The notes beneath the pieces were generated by a model, which was given only the letters and a program-made list of their open reading frames with translations, was not told where the DNA came from and searched no databases. The translations under genes were made by a program, and so were the position numbers. A stretch of 64,000 nucleotides of DNA, from contig OY725495.1 of the NCBI GenBank assembly GCA_963281255.1, positions 1,116,001 through 1,180,000 on the forward strand, in the 5' to 3' direction. Positions 1 to 12,054 of this stretch are shown piece after piece. Within the stretch, counting starts at the first letter, position 1; each line of letters begins with the position of its first letter. The DNA comes from Aphrocallistes beatrix (lineage: Eukaryota; Porifera; Hexactinellida; Sceptrulophora; Aphrocallistidae).

Positions 1-538
1 AATTTTATCTTTTTTAACTCGATCATTATTCCGATCACTTTTTGAGATTTGTATTGTCTTCTCTCCTCATCACCATTAATATATTCAATTTTTCTATTCT
101 GTTACTATGTAATTTGAATCTCCAGTACTAAAAAACTATTACCTAATCTGATAGCTGAGCTTGATTTTTATTTCGAATTTTAGTTCCGATAAAAATTATC
201 TGTCAAGTTACTAAAACGATCGAAAAATGATCGAGATCAGGATCACCGATCATACTATCTGCTAGAATCGGGATCGCGATCTTCTTTTTCTCTGTCAACT
301 AATGCCCTAATAATAAGGTACCCTACACGCAAAAAAATTGAATTATAAAGTTGTATAAACATGTAGGATGCGCACATTACCTACCTAGTGGATTATTCAT
401 TCTTTTCAGCGGTTCTGAACGAAAAATAACCTCCATTATAATCTCTAAAATTACACTACATTGCCTTCCCTTTGTGAAAATGTTAAAAAAATATTATTAA
501 TAATTCTAACATCCAAATTATTTCAACATTTCATTTAG
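1..538. other. probable intron upstream of the propeller exon
   Basis: AT-rich sequence without a convincing open frame. It ends in a splice acceptor (AG at 537-538) in front of the open frame that follows, so it is most simply intron of the same gene. No upstream exon could be recognised. Confidence 0.4.
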
Positions 539-2080
539 GTTAATATTCTACAGTCTTCTACACAAGAATCTACTATAGAAGGTCATTGGAATATTTTAGA
601 ATCCGGTTCAATAGAATTAAACCGAGGTAATTCTAATTCTCTTGAAAAACAAGATTTAGTTAATGAAAAAGAGCTTTCCTTGAAGGTGAGCGATATTTCA
701 AGGGATAAAATGCCCCCTCGTCGTTTTCGGAATTTGAACTCTCGGTCAAAGAATCGATTAACATCGACTCTTTCAAATTCTCCCTGGTATTCATCAAGTA
801 AACGAACCATCCACGAAGATTATATTAATCAAGAATTTGAAGGCTTGGAAGATCTACAATTACAGGGTGGTGAAATGGCAGAAAATTACAAGTGCAAGCA
901 TACCTGCCAAATATTTATCTCATATGATAAACAAATACAAGATTCTCATAAAATTGAACGTTGTTTGTCAAACTTAGCTATTAATTCAAATCAAGATATG
1001 TCTATTAAACTATTTGAATGCGGGAAAGAAAATTTAGACTATCGTGTTAATGCCATTTGTCTGATTAAAAATACGATGTGGTTAGGCACGGATAAAGGTG
1101 AAATAGTGATATTTCGCGATTTCCGAGAATTGCAATCAGACCCAAATCAAAGAAGAAAACCAGCATTCAAAGCAACTGTTAAGGTTCGTTCCAGTAGTAA
1201 GGCGAATCTAATTATTTTGGATCTTCAACATCTCCCTGAGTGGAAGTGTGTACTGGCAACAACTAGTTTGGGTGATATTTTTTGGATTAATGCTGATTTG
1301 CAAGTCAATGATTTAACAATGCGGCTGCATTGCCACCTTTCACCTCCTAATGCACCCTATGCTATCAATCGTTTGCAAACTATTCGCACAAGTAACGAGA
1401 TACAGATTTGGTGCACCCGCGGGAGCATCGCCAATCCACTCACTATTGTCCATTTACCCATCAAAAAACAAACAAAGATCAGAACGACTGAATTAGTTTC
1501 TGACCTAATCAAACAACCATTACAACATATAACCAGTACAACATATAATCGTGCAGATATTTCAGTAACCAAGGTTTGGACCTCAATAATGAATCGCTCT
1601 CTCCTCATTTGCTGGGATACTTCTCCAGATAATATCAATACCCCAACCAAAATAGACATATCTAAGGCTATTGAAAATGAGCACGAGAATTGTGGTCGTA
1701 TATTTATTAAGTCTCTGCTAGCTGTCAGTGATTGTTTATACGTTGGAACAAATGATGGCAGTATTTTACGTTACAGTTTGGATGGGGAACTCCTTGCTAA
1801 ATACAAATGGTTCATCGGTAATGTACGCCAAATTGTACAACTACCATCTGAAATTGAATGGTGTCTTAATAAGAACGCTTTCTTCCCGATTAATACAGAG
1901 AATTTCAAATGTTCAATGGATAAAACTTATTCTCAGAGCTTACTCTTGGCCGCAGTAGGGGAAGGCCTGGACGTTCTCAGGAGAGATGAGGAACAAAACT
2001 GCAAGCCGGCTGAATATGCAAAAGATAAAGCTGTTTTCACAGTTTGGAGAGAACTAGGTGAAGAAGTAGACATTTATTGA
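539..2080 (+). CDS. 3'-terminal exon of a beta-propeller (WD40-like) protein
   Basis: An open frame of about 513 codons runs from a splice acceptor (AG at 537-538) to a TGA stop at 2078-2080. There is no ATG near the 5' side, so this is the last exon of a larger gene. The first ~130 residues are polar and low in complexity. After that come repeated short beta-strand blocks with the pattern hydrophobic-W/Y-x-G-T-(D/N)-x-G-x-I, for example MWLGTDKGEIVIF and CLYVGTNDGSILRY. That pattern is typical of the divergent propellers of ARHGEF10/17, JIP3/4 and LRRK-type signalling proteins. The protein ends in FTVWRELGEEVDIY. The coding call is firm. The family assignment rests on two blade motifs only, and the partner domains (kinase, RhoGEF or other) lie outside the window. 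Confidence 0.7.
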   Translation, partial: VNILQSSTQESTIEGHWNILESGSIELNRGNSNSLEKQDLVNEKELSLKVSDISRDKMPPRRFRNLNSRSKNRLTSTLSNSPWYSSSKRTIHEDYINQEFEGLEDLQLQGGEMAENYKCKHTCQIFISYDKQIQDSHKIERCLSNLAINSNQDMSIKLFECGKENLDYRVNAICLIKNTMWLGTDKGEIVIFRDFRELQSDPNQRRKPAFKATVKVRSSSKANLIILDLQHLPEWKCVLATTSLGDIFWINADLQVNDLTMRLHCHLSPPNAPYAINRLQTIRTSNEIQIWCTRGSIANPLTIVHLPIKKQTKIRTTELVSDLIKQPLQHITSTTYNRADISVTKVWTSIMNRSLLICWDTSPDNINTPTKIDISKAIENEHENCGRIFIKSLLAVSDCLYVGTNDGSILRYSLDGELLAKYKWFIGNVRQIVQLPSEIEWCLNKNAFFPINTENFKCSMDKTYSQSLLLAAVGEGLDVLRRDEEQNCKPAEYAKDKAVFTVWRELGEEVDIY

Positions 2081-3387
2081 ATTTCAAGATACTTTTGTAT
2101 TTTTATATTTGTTTACATATATGAGTTGTATGCTATTAATTTTACACCTGTTTAGTTTTATCTTATTGTTAAACTTTTTTAATGTCAGCATTAAGAATGA
2201 CTCAAAAAAACATAACAATTCGCGAGAGTATTCATTATCCGTATAATGATTGATAGAATGGTTCACGAAAATGCATTGACGACATTGGGTTTTAAGGGTC
2301 GTAACTTAAAAATCATATTTTCGAATCTACAAGGTGTTAAGAAATTGATGTCCCTTTTTTGAAATTAAATAAGACCATAAATTAACCAAACTAACTTCAA
2401 ATTCTCTTTCTACATACTGTAAATAATAGAATTCATATCAATTCTAAGGATACAAAAATATTCTTTTGTTCAAATGTTCTTAGTTCTCATAGGCTAGAAA
2501 TAATCATGGTCAAAGAAGTGACTCTAGCCGCCCGCACACGTGCAGTCTGCATGATAGAAGCTGGAATTTTTGTTGAAAGTTGCCAAGGATATAGGGGTAC
2601 CTGTCCATATCATTTGACGTTGGTTGCTGAGGTCCAAGGCTGGTGAGTCTCGACAGAACAGGAGGGGCCGTGGAAGGAAAATGTCCGTCACTATGGTACC
2701 CAAAGTGGTCATTGCCAAGACAATCGGTAAAAAAATGAAATCCACAAGACTTATCTCCAGGAATCTTGAATCTAAATGATTCTCAAAACTCCAGCAAAAT
2801 TTCTGAAAAGACTAATAAAATTAATGAAAAGACTAACAAAATTCATAAAAAGATTAACACGATTGATATGATTAATTTGTTCGACTCACATTAGTGTTTA
2901 GATTTATCCAATTTCTTTGTAAACAATTGGTAAGCATTCATTAAGTTTCAGCCCCAATTCTTTATCTCAAAAAGCAATTTAATTTCACTTATTTTTATAT
3001 GGTGTACCATAGCCCTGTTGCATGAGATATTGACCCCCCTCTTAAAGGAACCATGGATACTCAGGAGGGTCATTATCCTACACGAGCTGCGTTAGATAAT
3101 GACCCCCCCTTTATTAAACTTCATTATGTTCAATAATAATTGTGCTGAATTATACATCATCAGTGAGCTTTACCTCATTAATGCGACTTGATTATTGTCA
3201 TCATTGCATGACAATTACAAACAAATTTTACTACACTTATTAAACCACAGGAAGCACTAAATGTTCTAGTATCTATTACGTTATTATTCTAGCTTACAAC
3301 GCAATAATTCTAGATTAGTAATGAAAGACAAGTAATATCATTGATTGGATTATAATTACTTCTGGCAACAACAAAATTTAGGAATAT
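2081..3387. other. intergenic, dispersed repeats
   Basis: No gene recognised. 2770-3000 contains short A-rich 'agactaacaaaattaatga' repeats followed by a segment that recurs in the same orientation at about 17160-17440, so it is a dispersed repeat. 3020-3110 contains two opposed C-runs ('gacccccc' against 'ggagggtc'), probably ends of a small degenerate inverted-repeat element. Confidence 0.4.
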
Positions 3388-3395
3388 ATCAAGAG

Positions 3396-3787
3396 CAGGA
3401 GGGCCGGCGACAGAATTTACGGGGCCCCTAGTAAGATTTCTGGCCGGGCCCCTCCATCACCCTAGCTCTCTTTGACAAGAATTAAATTTTTGTAACACCT
3501 GTGACCTTAGACAAAAAATAAATTGCAACCAGAAACTTATCCCAAATTTATTAATGACAGAATCCTTTGTTTTTTTAAATGTGATATTGATCATAGCAAT
3601 TATTCTATTAGTGAAAACTGAAACAAAGGAATTCATATTGTGATACAAGCTTATTATGTACATACAAGACACAATTACAATGGACATCTTAAATCCTAAA
3701 GAAACTATTACATGCCGACCTGGGGCCCCTATTTACCACGGGCCCCCCGGTTTTACCCCAAGCTACCCCCCCCTGTCGCCGGCCCTG
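3396..3787. mobile_element. hAT-type miniature element (392 bp)
   Basis: Termini begin CAGGAGGGCCGGCGACAG and end CTGTCGCCGGCCCTG, forming imperfect inverted repeats. The element is flanked by an exact 8-bp direct repeat ATCAAGAG (3388-3395 and 3788-3795), the target-duplication length of hAT transposons. The interior has no transposase, so it is non-autonomous. Confidence 0.85.
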
Positions 3788-3930
3788 ATCAAGAGAGGAG
3801 ACAGAAATGAATTAACAACTAATGAATATACAAATCCGGATGTAGAATATAAAAAACTACTAACTTTTCCTAAAGAAGTATTTTTCTGCCATTCTGTTAG
3901 CTTAGGTGAATCTAAACAATTGGTCTAAAG

Positions 3931-4813
3931 CAGTGGTTTTCAACCTTTTTATCATGCGACCCCTTTTACACATGTGAAATATTCTCATGACCCCCTATCA
4001 TATTCATGTGATAAATGTGTTATTACTGCTCTTATAAAATTATCAGAATATCTAATGTGGAGGCTGGAACTGCTTTTTTTCAACAAGTAGAGAATTATAG
4101 GCTCTGTTTCTGAGAGGCAACATCTTAAATCAGGTTCAACATCCAATCTATTGCGATTCTTCGTCTTGATGGCTACTAGGCTAGAAAAATCTGTTTCACA
4201 TAAGTAGGTTGAAGGAAACGGCAATATAGCCTTGATTGCGATCTGTGCTACCAATAGGTACGCACATGGAACACCAAAATTTTGGAAGAGTTAGTGTTGA
4301 GAATAAGACTTTGGCATTGGAATCATTAATTAAATTTATAAATTCTTCTTGTACCGCATCTAGCTCATCTGGAATGCAATTTTGCACTGTTTCTACAAAA
4401 GGGTTCCTCACTAGTAGATTAAAGTCGGTTTTCTTAATTTCTGGGAAATATCGTGTAAATTCATCTCTCAAGACATTGAGGTGTAAAATGATTGCATCTC
4501 TCAACTCATCAGGTAATTGATATTCATGTACTTCAATTAAATTTATCATCCTAGCAAACATACCCATTCTACCAGCCTCTATTTTTCTTATCCACAAGTC
4601 AAGCATAAGTGCAAACTTATAAAATATATATGCATGTGGTTATTACACTTTTATACAATCATCAATTGTGAGAGAAACCTAAAAGATACACTTTTAGGTT
4701 TCCTTCACAATTGATGATATATGGTATTCAATGAATGGACGAAATGTTGATCAATAAAATTATTCGTTTCGTGACCCCCCTGGGGGTCGCGACCCCCAGG
4801 TTGAAAACCCCTG
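3931..4813 (-). mobile_element. internally deleted hAT (Charlie/ZBED-like) element with transposase C-terminus
   Basis: Inverted termini CAGTGGTTTTCAACC and GGTTGAAAACCCCTG are flanked by the exact 8-bp duplication GTCTAAAG (3923-3930, 4814-4821). The minus strand (about 4606 to 3990) encodes the C-terminal part of a hAT transposase of the ZBED/SCAND3/FAM200 type: a FPEIKKTDFNLLVRNPF block, then [20 protein letters not shown] and an [11 protein letters not shown] block, which belong to the hAT dimerisation region. The two blocks are in different frames (break near 4200-4255) and the catalytic N-terminal part is missing, so it is a dead internal-deletion derivative. Confidence 0.9.
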
Positions 4814-4821
4814 GTCTAAAG

Positions 4822-4965
4822 TAAGATTACGGATTCGGGGACTCTGACATGTGGTTTTTATATGCTGGTCACATTGGAAACATTTAGAAGATCTATCGTG
4901 CCTAAGAAAATACTTTGGTTCATGTGAAATCCCCCAACTATACTAGTCCATCCCTGGTCCAGTTT
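4822..4965. repeat. dispersed repeat, inverted partner at 18100-18226
   Basis: From GATTACGGATTCGGGGACTC onward this segment reads as the reverse complement of 18100-18226, with many substitutions. It lies directly against the hAT element's right target duplication. Family unknown. Confidence 0.5.
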
Positions 4966-5002
4966 TTGTGAGCGCGGCAGTGCCTTATGTATTGATTGCT
5001 AT

Positions 5003-5120
5003 GGGCAGACGTATTTAGAGATGTTTATCTACCTTATAATTAATCAAAGTGAGCCTAGGTGCCTCTGGCGGACATAAAGTGTCCGCTAGTTGTGCAGCAC
5101 AAGCAAGCGAAGCGCACTTG
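5003..5120 (+). repeat. A-repeat, 3' end only
   Basis: Matches the last ~120 bp of the A-repeat family: the 'gacgtatttagagatg' block, the GGCGGACA/TGTCCGC hairpin and the AAGCAAGCGAAGCGC end. It is clearly degenerate. Confidence 0.7.
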
Positions 5121-6195
5121 TTATAAATAATATTTTCCCAGCCAGAGGGGGGCAGCTGCCCTCCCCTAACCCCCATCCTTACACCCTTGTGGGTGGGGCA
5201 TGGACCGAGGTTTTGAATCCAGGGTTTTTACCTCGGATGCCACCCCCCCCCCTAGGACCGCCACTACGTACAAGTCAGACTTTCCGTTATTCACTTAATG
5301 CATACCTCATTTAATACGAACTTGCTTAATACGTACCTCGGATGATATTATCAAATGAATGGACACGTTTACAAATTTCGACTCGAGGATTATGCTTCGG
5401 ATAAGACGTACGTGAGATAGTACATACTTTTTCCTGTTCCTCAGGCTGGTACGCCTTAACCGAGCTCTAGTTATTGATCAACCCAATGAACAAATTTATC
5501 AACCTGTAGAATCCTGTGCCACCCACCATAGGTAATTCATCACCATCATGAATAGTGGTTAATATTGGCATATGTAGCACACAGTACCACTGATTCATAA
5601 TTTGAAAACTTTGGGAATGAATAATTGGTAGGAAATCTTCTACCATAAGTCATTAGAATGTGTATTTTTCGAATCTTGAATCTGATTAGTTGCATCCCAT
5701 ACAGTTTAGAAGTATGTATTCGTCGTCATCAATATACTCATTTATTACAAATTGTATGTGAAATAATTTAGTGTTCAAATACGTACATGTGTCCGGCTAG
5801 TAAATGCCTCATAAATTCGAAATGAGCTCAACCTCTAGCAGAATTATGAAACTTATTATTCTTCTGGTCAATCACGCGCACACAGTTGGCAATACACTTT
5901 GTTGTATGGAAAATTTAAATACAATCTTGTGACAAGATATCCCAAATATTTTATTACATTAAGGGAAATGAGAAGGAGCTTAAAGAGACATTGTTATTCA
6001 ACGATTATTACATTTAATTTACAGCTATATGAGGTCTGAATAACTTCTGTTCAAAGATAAAATAAGAAATATAATCCAAATCAAATAGTTCAAGAAGGGG
6101 GGGTGAGTCCGACGATTCGCAACGTGGAGACTGATAATTCAACATTATTTATTATTCCTTTAAGCAAAGGAAAGTATTTAACTATTTAATTATAA
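5121..6195. other. intergenic, no gene seen
   Basis: Contains a C/G-run patch at 5140-5265, resembling the ends of decayed hAT miniature elements, and a pogo-like stretch at 5290-5420. The rest is AT-rich sequence without coding signal. Confidence 0.4.
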
Positions 6196-6700
6196 CAAGC
6201 GCGCTTCGCTTGCTTGCGCTGCGGGGCTGGTGGACACTTCGTGTCCGCTGGAGGCTCCCTTCGGTCGCCTGGAGGTGACATTGGATAATTATAAGGGAGA
6301 TATCATCTCTAAATATATCCATCTTAGTTTAAATATCGATATCACTCGAAAAAACACCAAATTTGTTTTGATAAGTAATGATGACGTCATAGCAAAGTGA
6401 TGAGTCATCATTTTTTATAATAGTTGCATCATATGTGAGACGTGTTAGTATACATATTCTATTAAAATTTCAGCCTTCTATCTCCTATAATGGCTGAGTT
6501 ATGCCCGAATAACTGTGTTGCTTAACTTTTAAAAATGTGACAATGACGTCATAATTCCATGATGAGTCGACATTTTGCTCTGAGCTCAGAACTTACTGGA
6601 GCCATAGCCAAAAGACTCCCACATGCCAAAAATCAGCCTTCTGCTCCCGGCAGTTTCTTCAATCAATTCGTTACAGAGATATATATATATACGTACATAT
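6196..6700 (-). repeat. A-repeat copy 1 (reverse orientation)
   Basis: Starts with the diagnostic CAAGCGCGCTTCGCTTGCTTG end, then a GGTGGACAC-TTC-GTGTCCGCT hairpin, an AT-rich middle with TGACGTCA-like sites, and the CTTCAATCAATTCGTTACAG end running into a TA microsatellite. About 500 bp. Family description is under 6704-7279. Confidence 0.85.
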
Positions 6701-6703
6701 ATA

Positions 6704-7279
6704 TCCTTACTATTAAAACTCGATTATTGTATATATACAAGCGCGCTTCGCTTGCTTGCGCTGCGCGGCTGGCGGACACTTCGTGTCCGCCGGAGGCTCC
6801 CTTCGGTCGCCTGGAGGTGACATTGGTTAATTATAAGGGAGATTACATCTCTAAATATGTCCATCTTAGTGTTAAAACCGATTTCACTCGAAAAATCACC
6901 AAATTTGTCAATTTTAAAATTTTTGATGCGTAATGATGACGTCCTAACAAAGTGATGAGTCATCATTTTTTGATGAAAGTCGCATCATATGTGAGGTCTG
7001 TTAGTATACAGATTCTATTAAAATTTCAGCCTTCTATCTCCTCTAATGGCTGAGTTATGCCCGAATAACTGTGTTGCTTAACTTTTAAAAATGTGACAAT
7101 GACGTCATAATTCCATGATGAGTCGACATTTTGCTCTGAACTCAGAACTTACTGGAGCCATAGCCAAAAGACTCCCACATGCCAAAAATCAGCCTTCTGC
7201 GCCCGGCAGTTTCTTCAATCAATTCGTTACAGAGAGATATATATATATATATACAATCATCGAGTTTTAATAGTAAGGA
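6704..7279 (-). mobile_element. A-repeat copy 2: most complete non-autonomous Helitron/Helentron-like element
   Basis: Both outer ends carry TCCTTACTATTAAAACTCGA in opposite orientation, next to TA microsatellites. Inside lie, from one side, the GC-rich hairpin cluster (CAAGCGCGCTTCGCTTG, then GGCGGACAC/GTGTCCGCC, then a third stem), an AT-rich body and CTTCAATCAATTCGTTACAG. A TC start with CTATTAAAA and a GC-rich hairpin shortly before a CTTG end are Helitron-like. The inverted repetition of the left end plus an internal microsatellite is more like Helentron-derived (DINE/HINE) elements. No transposase is encoded. A TIR-type MITE remains possible. Confidence 0.7.
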
Positions 7280-7285
7280 TATATA

Positions 7286-7720
7286 CAGTGGAACCTGTAT
7301 ATAACGGCCACCCAAGGGACTGGACAAAATTGGCCGTTATACACAGGTGACCGTTATATACAGGTGATTGTCTCAATCCCCAAAGGAATCAACGTAGTGC
7401 AATAAATATAAGTTTTTAGAAATCCATTACTTGAAGTAATTACATGATTCTAGTTTATCGTTCGTAACAGGTCCTGTATTAAGCACATAAAAAGGTGATG
7501 GTCGTTATAGACAGGTAGTGGCCGTTATAGACAAATAGTGGCCGTTATAGACAGTTTTAGGGTCAGTAAGGGACTCCAAACGGGTGGCCGCTGGCCGCGT
7601 TGAGCAGGTGACCGCTATACACAGGTTCAATATTATGGAATTTCGGACGGGACTGTTCATCGGTGACCGCTATAGACAGGTGACCGTTATATAGAGTGGC
7701 CGTTATAGCAGGTTCGACTG
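7286..7720. mobile_element. pogo/Tigger-like miniature element (435 bp)
   Basis: Inverted termini CAGTGGAACCTGTATATAACG and (reverse) CAGTCGAACCTGCTATAACG, flanked by TA on both sides, are characteristic of pogo-type elements. It sits inside the TA microsatellite between two A-repeats. The interior contains three or four tandem 'gtggccgttatagacag' units. No transposase. Confidence 0.85.
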
Positions 7721-8253
7721 TATATATATATATATCTGTAACGAATTGATTGAAGAAACTGCCGGGAGCAGAAGGCTGATTTTTGGCATGTGGGAGTCTT
7801 TTGGCTATGGCTCCAGTAAGTTCTGAGCTCAGACGAAAATGTCGACTCATCATGGAATTATGACGTCATTGTCACATTTTTAAAAGTTAAGCAACACAGT
7901 TATTCGGGCATAACTCAGCCATTATAGGAGATAGAAGGCTGAAATTTTAATAGAATCTGTATACTAACATACCTCACATATGATGCGACTTTCATCAAAA
8001 AATGATGACTCATCACTTTGTTATGACGTCATCATTACGCATCAAAAATTTTGAAAAATTTTGAAATGAAATCGGTTTTAACACTAAGATGGACATATTT
8101 AGAGATGTTATCTCCCTTATAATTAACCAATGTCAGTTCCAGGCGACCGAAGGGAGCCTCCGGCGGACACAAAGTGTCCGCCAGCCGCGCAGCGCAAGCA
8201 AGCGAAGCGCGCTTGTATATATATATAGATTAATCGAGTTTTAATAGTAAGGA
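7721..8253 (+). repeat. A-repeat copy 3 (forward)
   Basis: Runs from CTGTAACGAATTGATTGAAG through the AT-rich body to GCAAGCAAGCGAAGCGCGC, a TA microsatellite, and the reverse-oriented TAATCGAGTTTTAATAGTA end at 8231-8249. It is the mirror of copy 2, with the pogo-like element between them. Confidence 0.85.
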
Positions 8254-10496
8254 TTATTGTAATTTAGTCAATATAAGGTGTTATCACGCATTAGTCAGTA
8301 CCAATTCGCGTCAGGCATCTCATAAACTTCAACCTGGAACTATCTGTATAGCTAATTGCAAATTCCTCACAGCATTTTGTTATCTTGCACTGTCTTGTGT
8401 TTAGTCTGTTAATCACGAGCAATGTATTTCCTGCCTCACGTCTACAAGTCCTTGCTCTTTCTTCAAAGCTGAAATATATTTCCATATATAGGGATGATGA
8501 TAAATCCACTGTAACATTGAAGCTGCGATGCCACTCTTCACTACATCGTTGTTCGAGGCATCCCGGAAATCGTGTCAAAGTGATAGTTCCCTATCCTCAC
8601 ATGGCTGTTGGATGATCCACCTGGAGGTGTACGTCCGATCTAAGTTCGCTCAAAGTATTCCATTACTTTATCTATTTCAGGAGTTTGGACAATACACCTC
8701 AATATTTTGAATTAACGGGGATAGGTGCACCCACTAAGATATAACCAAACCAATTTATAGAAAAACGTTTACAAGCCCTCAAGCTGCAAATTGTCGATAT
8801 TGGGAGTTGTCGCTTTGCGAATTTGGAGTTGTTTCAGAAATACGACCACCGTGGAATAACGGCATATTTCTTGGTCCCAAATATGGTAATATTCCTAAAT
8901 TTTCCTATGCTAACAACAATATTAACAACTCCATGTTAGTTAATTTGGTTAAACCTCAGTTGGTCCTTACAGACCGTAAAATTAAACGACTTTTAATATT
9001 CAAAACACAAGTATCGAATTTTGTAGATGAATATATTATCTTAATGCAAGATTCGGCGGTCTGCTGATCGATAAGGCTTGCGTCACGAGAAACTATAATT
9101 ATCAAAGTGACAATCACGTCATAATTCCTAGCTAGGTTTACTTTTCGATTTATACTCGAACTTGCAAAGACAGTCACAAAGTACTCAAGCATGCCAAAAT
9201 TTGGCTTGTGCGGATGGCAGTTTCTTGAATCAATTCCTACATAGGATAAGTATATAATACACTTAGTATATGTATACTTATATAACTAAGCGTAACTAGG
9301 TTCAGATCGCTGGGTGAGCATATTTGCTTAATATTGCTTAGCAGGGTATACTTTTGTATTATTATAACCTGAACAACTCTAGGTGGGGGCACTCACTAAT
9401 CCCGGGTGAGCAAGTACCCGCCCAAAATAGCCCTAGCTGTGCCAATGTATGATATATAAACAATCGAATTTTAAATGAGTTTAAATACAAGTACCCTAGA
9501 TTTTTGATCTTCACAGAGTAAAAAGCTAACCTAAAATAACTTTTAATGATCTAACGCAGTGTTTAATTAGTAATTATTAGCTGAAATATCATAATAGGAA
9601 ATAAGTTATTTGTAATTATTAGTAGGATAAATCCACTGGTCTCATTATTTAATTATTATTGTTTTATGTAACTATGAATGCAATTATGCAAATGATTGTA
9701 TTAATGATTTAAGCTAGAAATAAGGTTAAATCTAACAGCATTTGTTCTGTTAATTTTCAAAAGAGCTGGATAAAAACTTTATTACGTAATTACGAATTAC
9801 AACTTAAATACGTATTATGTGGCTAATAAATTCAAACTTACAAGCTTTTTATTTATTATTTATTTATAGTGCATAAGTGTACGAAGATAGGATAAAATTA
9901 AATTTGATTAATTATTTAAATTGATTGAATGACTAGCATGCGTCCAATGCTAGGCACTGTACTACGTATACAATGGAGCAAATAACAGCCAATTAACTGA
10001 TATGGAACAAATGTTTTAATCTTGTTTCTCTTATAGAGTCACCATTCTAATTGAATTTTGATTAGTGGTTCTGTTATCATATATTAAAGCCCCACTGATT
10101 ACATATACATTTATTTGGTCGAATAAATCTGATATTACAATCTCAAATAAAAATTATAGACAAAACTTAGAAGTTTGTTGTCCACTTAGCCCCGTAGTAA
10201 TTACTTCATGTTTTATCAAGTATGTGAAAATTGCATAACAAAAAGATTAAATTGAACTTTATCAGATACATTATAAAATATAATTTTTTGACATGAATGT
10301 GTTAATGGCATTAGCCAATTGGAAATATATTGTTTAATTTGGCTCAAGTTTACTTCCTTCTTGATAATTTACAAGTCCAACCACGGTTTATGTCGATGAT
10401 GATAAGATGAGCCTTTTAAATATGCAAAATTAATAGATAAAATGTTAGGCAAAGATTATTAGAAGGTCAAAGATTATTAACTAATAAAACATGTTA
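8254..10496. other. intergenic, no gene seen
   Basis: Short open frames at 8291-8578 (-) and 8807-9067 (+) have somewhat protein-like composition, but no start context, splice partner or recognisable domain. They may be gene fragments. The remainder is AT-rich and featureless. Confidence 0.4.
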
Positions 10497-10504
10497 GTTA
10501 CAGT

Positions 10505-10749
10505 CATAGGCGTCGTAAACTTTATTGCCTACCCTTGGACTGCCCGGCCACAATAATCCAGGGCCGTATCTTCAGCTGATCCAGCGTTACCGTCAGCAAA
10601 TGGGCCGTGAACCCTTGATCTACATGAGGAATTAGTAACAGCCAATTACCAGTACATAATAGCACTAAGCTTTTTACCGGGTAGTACCCGGCATTCTCTC
10701 TGGGCCGCCCGGCAATTGCCGGGTAACCGGGTGGGTTACGATGCCTATG
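10505..10749. mobile_element. hAT-type miniature element (245 bp)
   Basis: Termini CATAGGCGTCGTAA and TTACGATGCCTATG are inverted repeats, flanked by an exact 8-bp duplication GTTACAGT (10497-10504 and 10750-10757). GC-richer than its surroundings; no coding capacity. Confidence 0.85.
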
Positions 10750-10757
10750 GTTACAGT

Positions 10758-12054
10758 GGGAACTCAGGTACTCCAAATTGATCTGCATTGAACTCGTCAG
10801 AATGCAAGTAGTTATATCACCTATATTAAACTGACCCAGATGTCTGATTCAATAATCTTTTATCTTTCCCCTGTATCCTCAAAGCTTATATGGAAGCAAA
10901 AAATGGTCAGTATTTTTAATCCAATTTATTTTGCGACCAAAGAATACTCCTGGATATTAATAGGCTTTTAAATTATTCTTGTGAAAGCGGAAACCCCTAT
11001 GTTCGTGAGAGTATCTATAGTTATGAGGCTTCAGCGATGGCTTTTCCTTTGAATTGATGCTCTAAAGCTGCAATGCATACACATGGCATATTTTTCTTCG
11101 ACTACACACTACTAGTATACACCGCGCAAATTTGATATACATAAATTTTAGATAGTCATTGGAAAAAGGATCCACTCAATAATGTCATTTTCCTCCACTG
11201 AAAACTTTTTCGTAATGTTACATAGTGTTCACATAGCCCAACTCTCCAATAGGTGAATCTTACTCTCTTACACTTGAAAAATGTTTGAAATATTCATCTA
11301 TTAATTTAACCATTATGATAATGTATGGCTCATCTTATACCAGCTGTTAAACTTGATAATCGTCAGGGATACTTATTTTGAGAATTAGTAATTTAATATA
11401 GTAATGAGGAAATAAAAAGTAGATGATTATTGTTTACAATGAATAATTCCAGAAATGAATCTATACAATGTTTTATTAGGTGACTTTTCACATATTTTGT
11501 TTAAGAACTAAATACTATGTATTATATTAGGTTTTAATTTGTCATATTTTGTAATTAAATTGCAATTAGTATAATGATTTGGAATTACTTGTACTTAACT
11601 GTTTCCAGTATTACTAAAATATACTCATAAACTATTACACATTGAGAAGGAAAACGCTAGAACGAATCGATAAAAAATAAGGATGGAGATTACAAACAAT
11701 TTTGAATACATTGAAAAATTTTCATTGAGTATATTATTCACGATCACCCTGCTGTTTATTGTGTCTATCTTGTTTTAGATTTTTCAATATCATATTTTCT
11801 TCGAGTCAAAGTTTTCAGCTAGAAAATGTACATTATATCTAGTTTAACAGCCTGCAGAAATAGTAATTTCATAATTAGAATTATATTTAATAATTGAGCG
11901 TGGATTTATATTATTGTCGAGAATAGACAGATATCTGCAGGATGAATAAAATGAGAGTAAAATATGTATCAAATTACATACTATAAGATCAGCTACATTA
12001 CTCCGCATCTATTTATAAGCCCGATTTAGTAGAAAATATAGAAATTATAAGTTG
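10758..12054. promoter_or_regulatory. upstream region of the BEN gene
   Basis: Unique-looking AT-rich sequence without repeats I could recognise. A TATA-like ATTTATAAG at 12010-12018 lies about 40 bp before the BEN start codon. That is close for a core promoter with a very short leader, so an upstream non-coding exon is possible. Confidence 0.3.

Noticed and set aside
7286..7720. Possible CRISPR-like array of 'gtggccgttatagacag' repeats
   Set aside because: The repeats have no regular unique spacers and lie inside an element with pogo-type inverted ends in eukaryotic DNA.
8291..8578. 95-codon minus frame with protein-like composition
   Set aside because: No start context, splice partner or recognisable motif. 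It could be an exon of an unseen gene, but the sequence alone does not support it.
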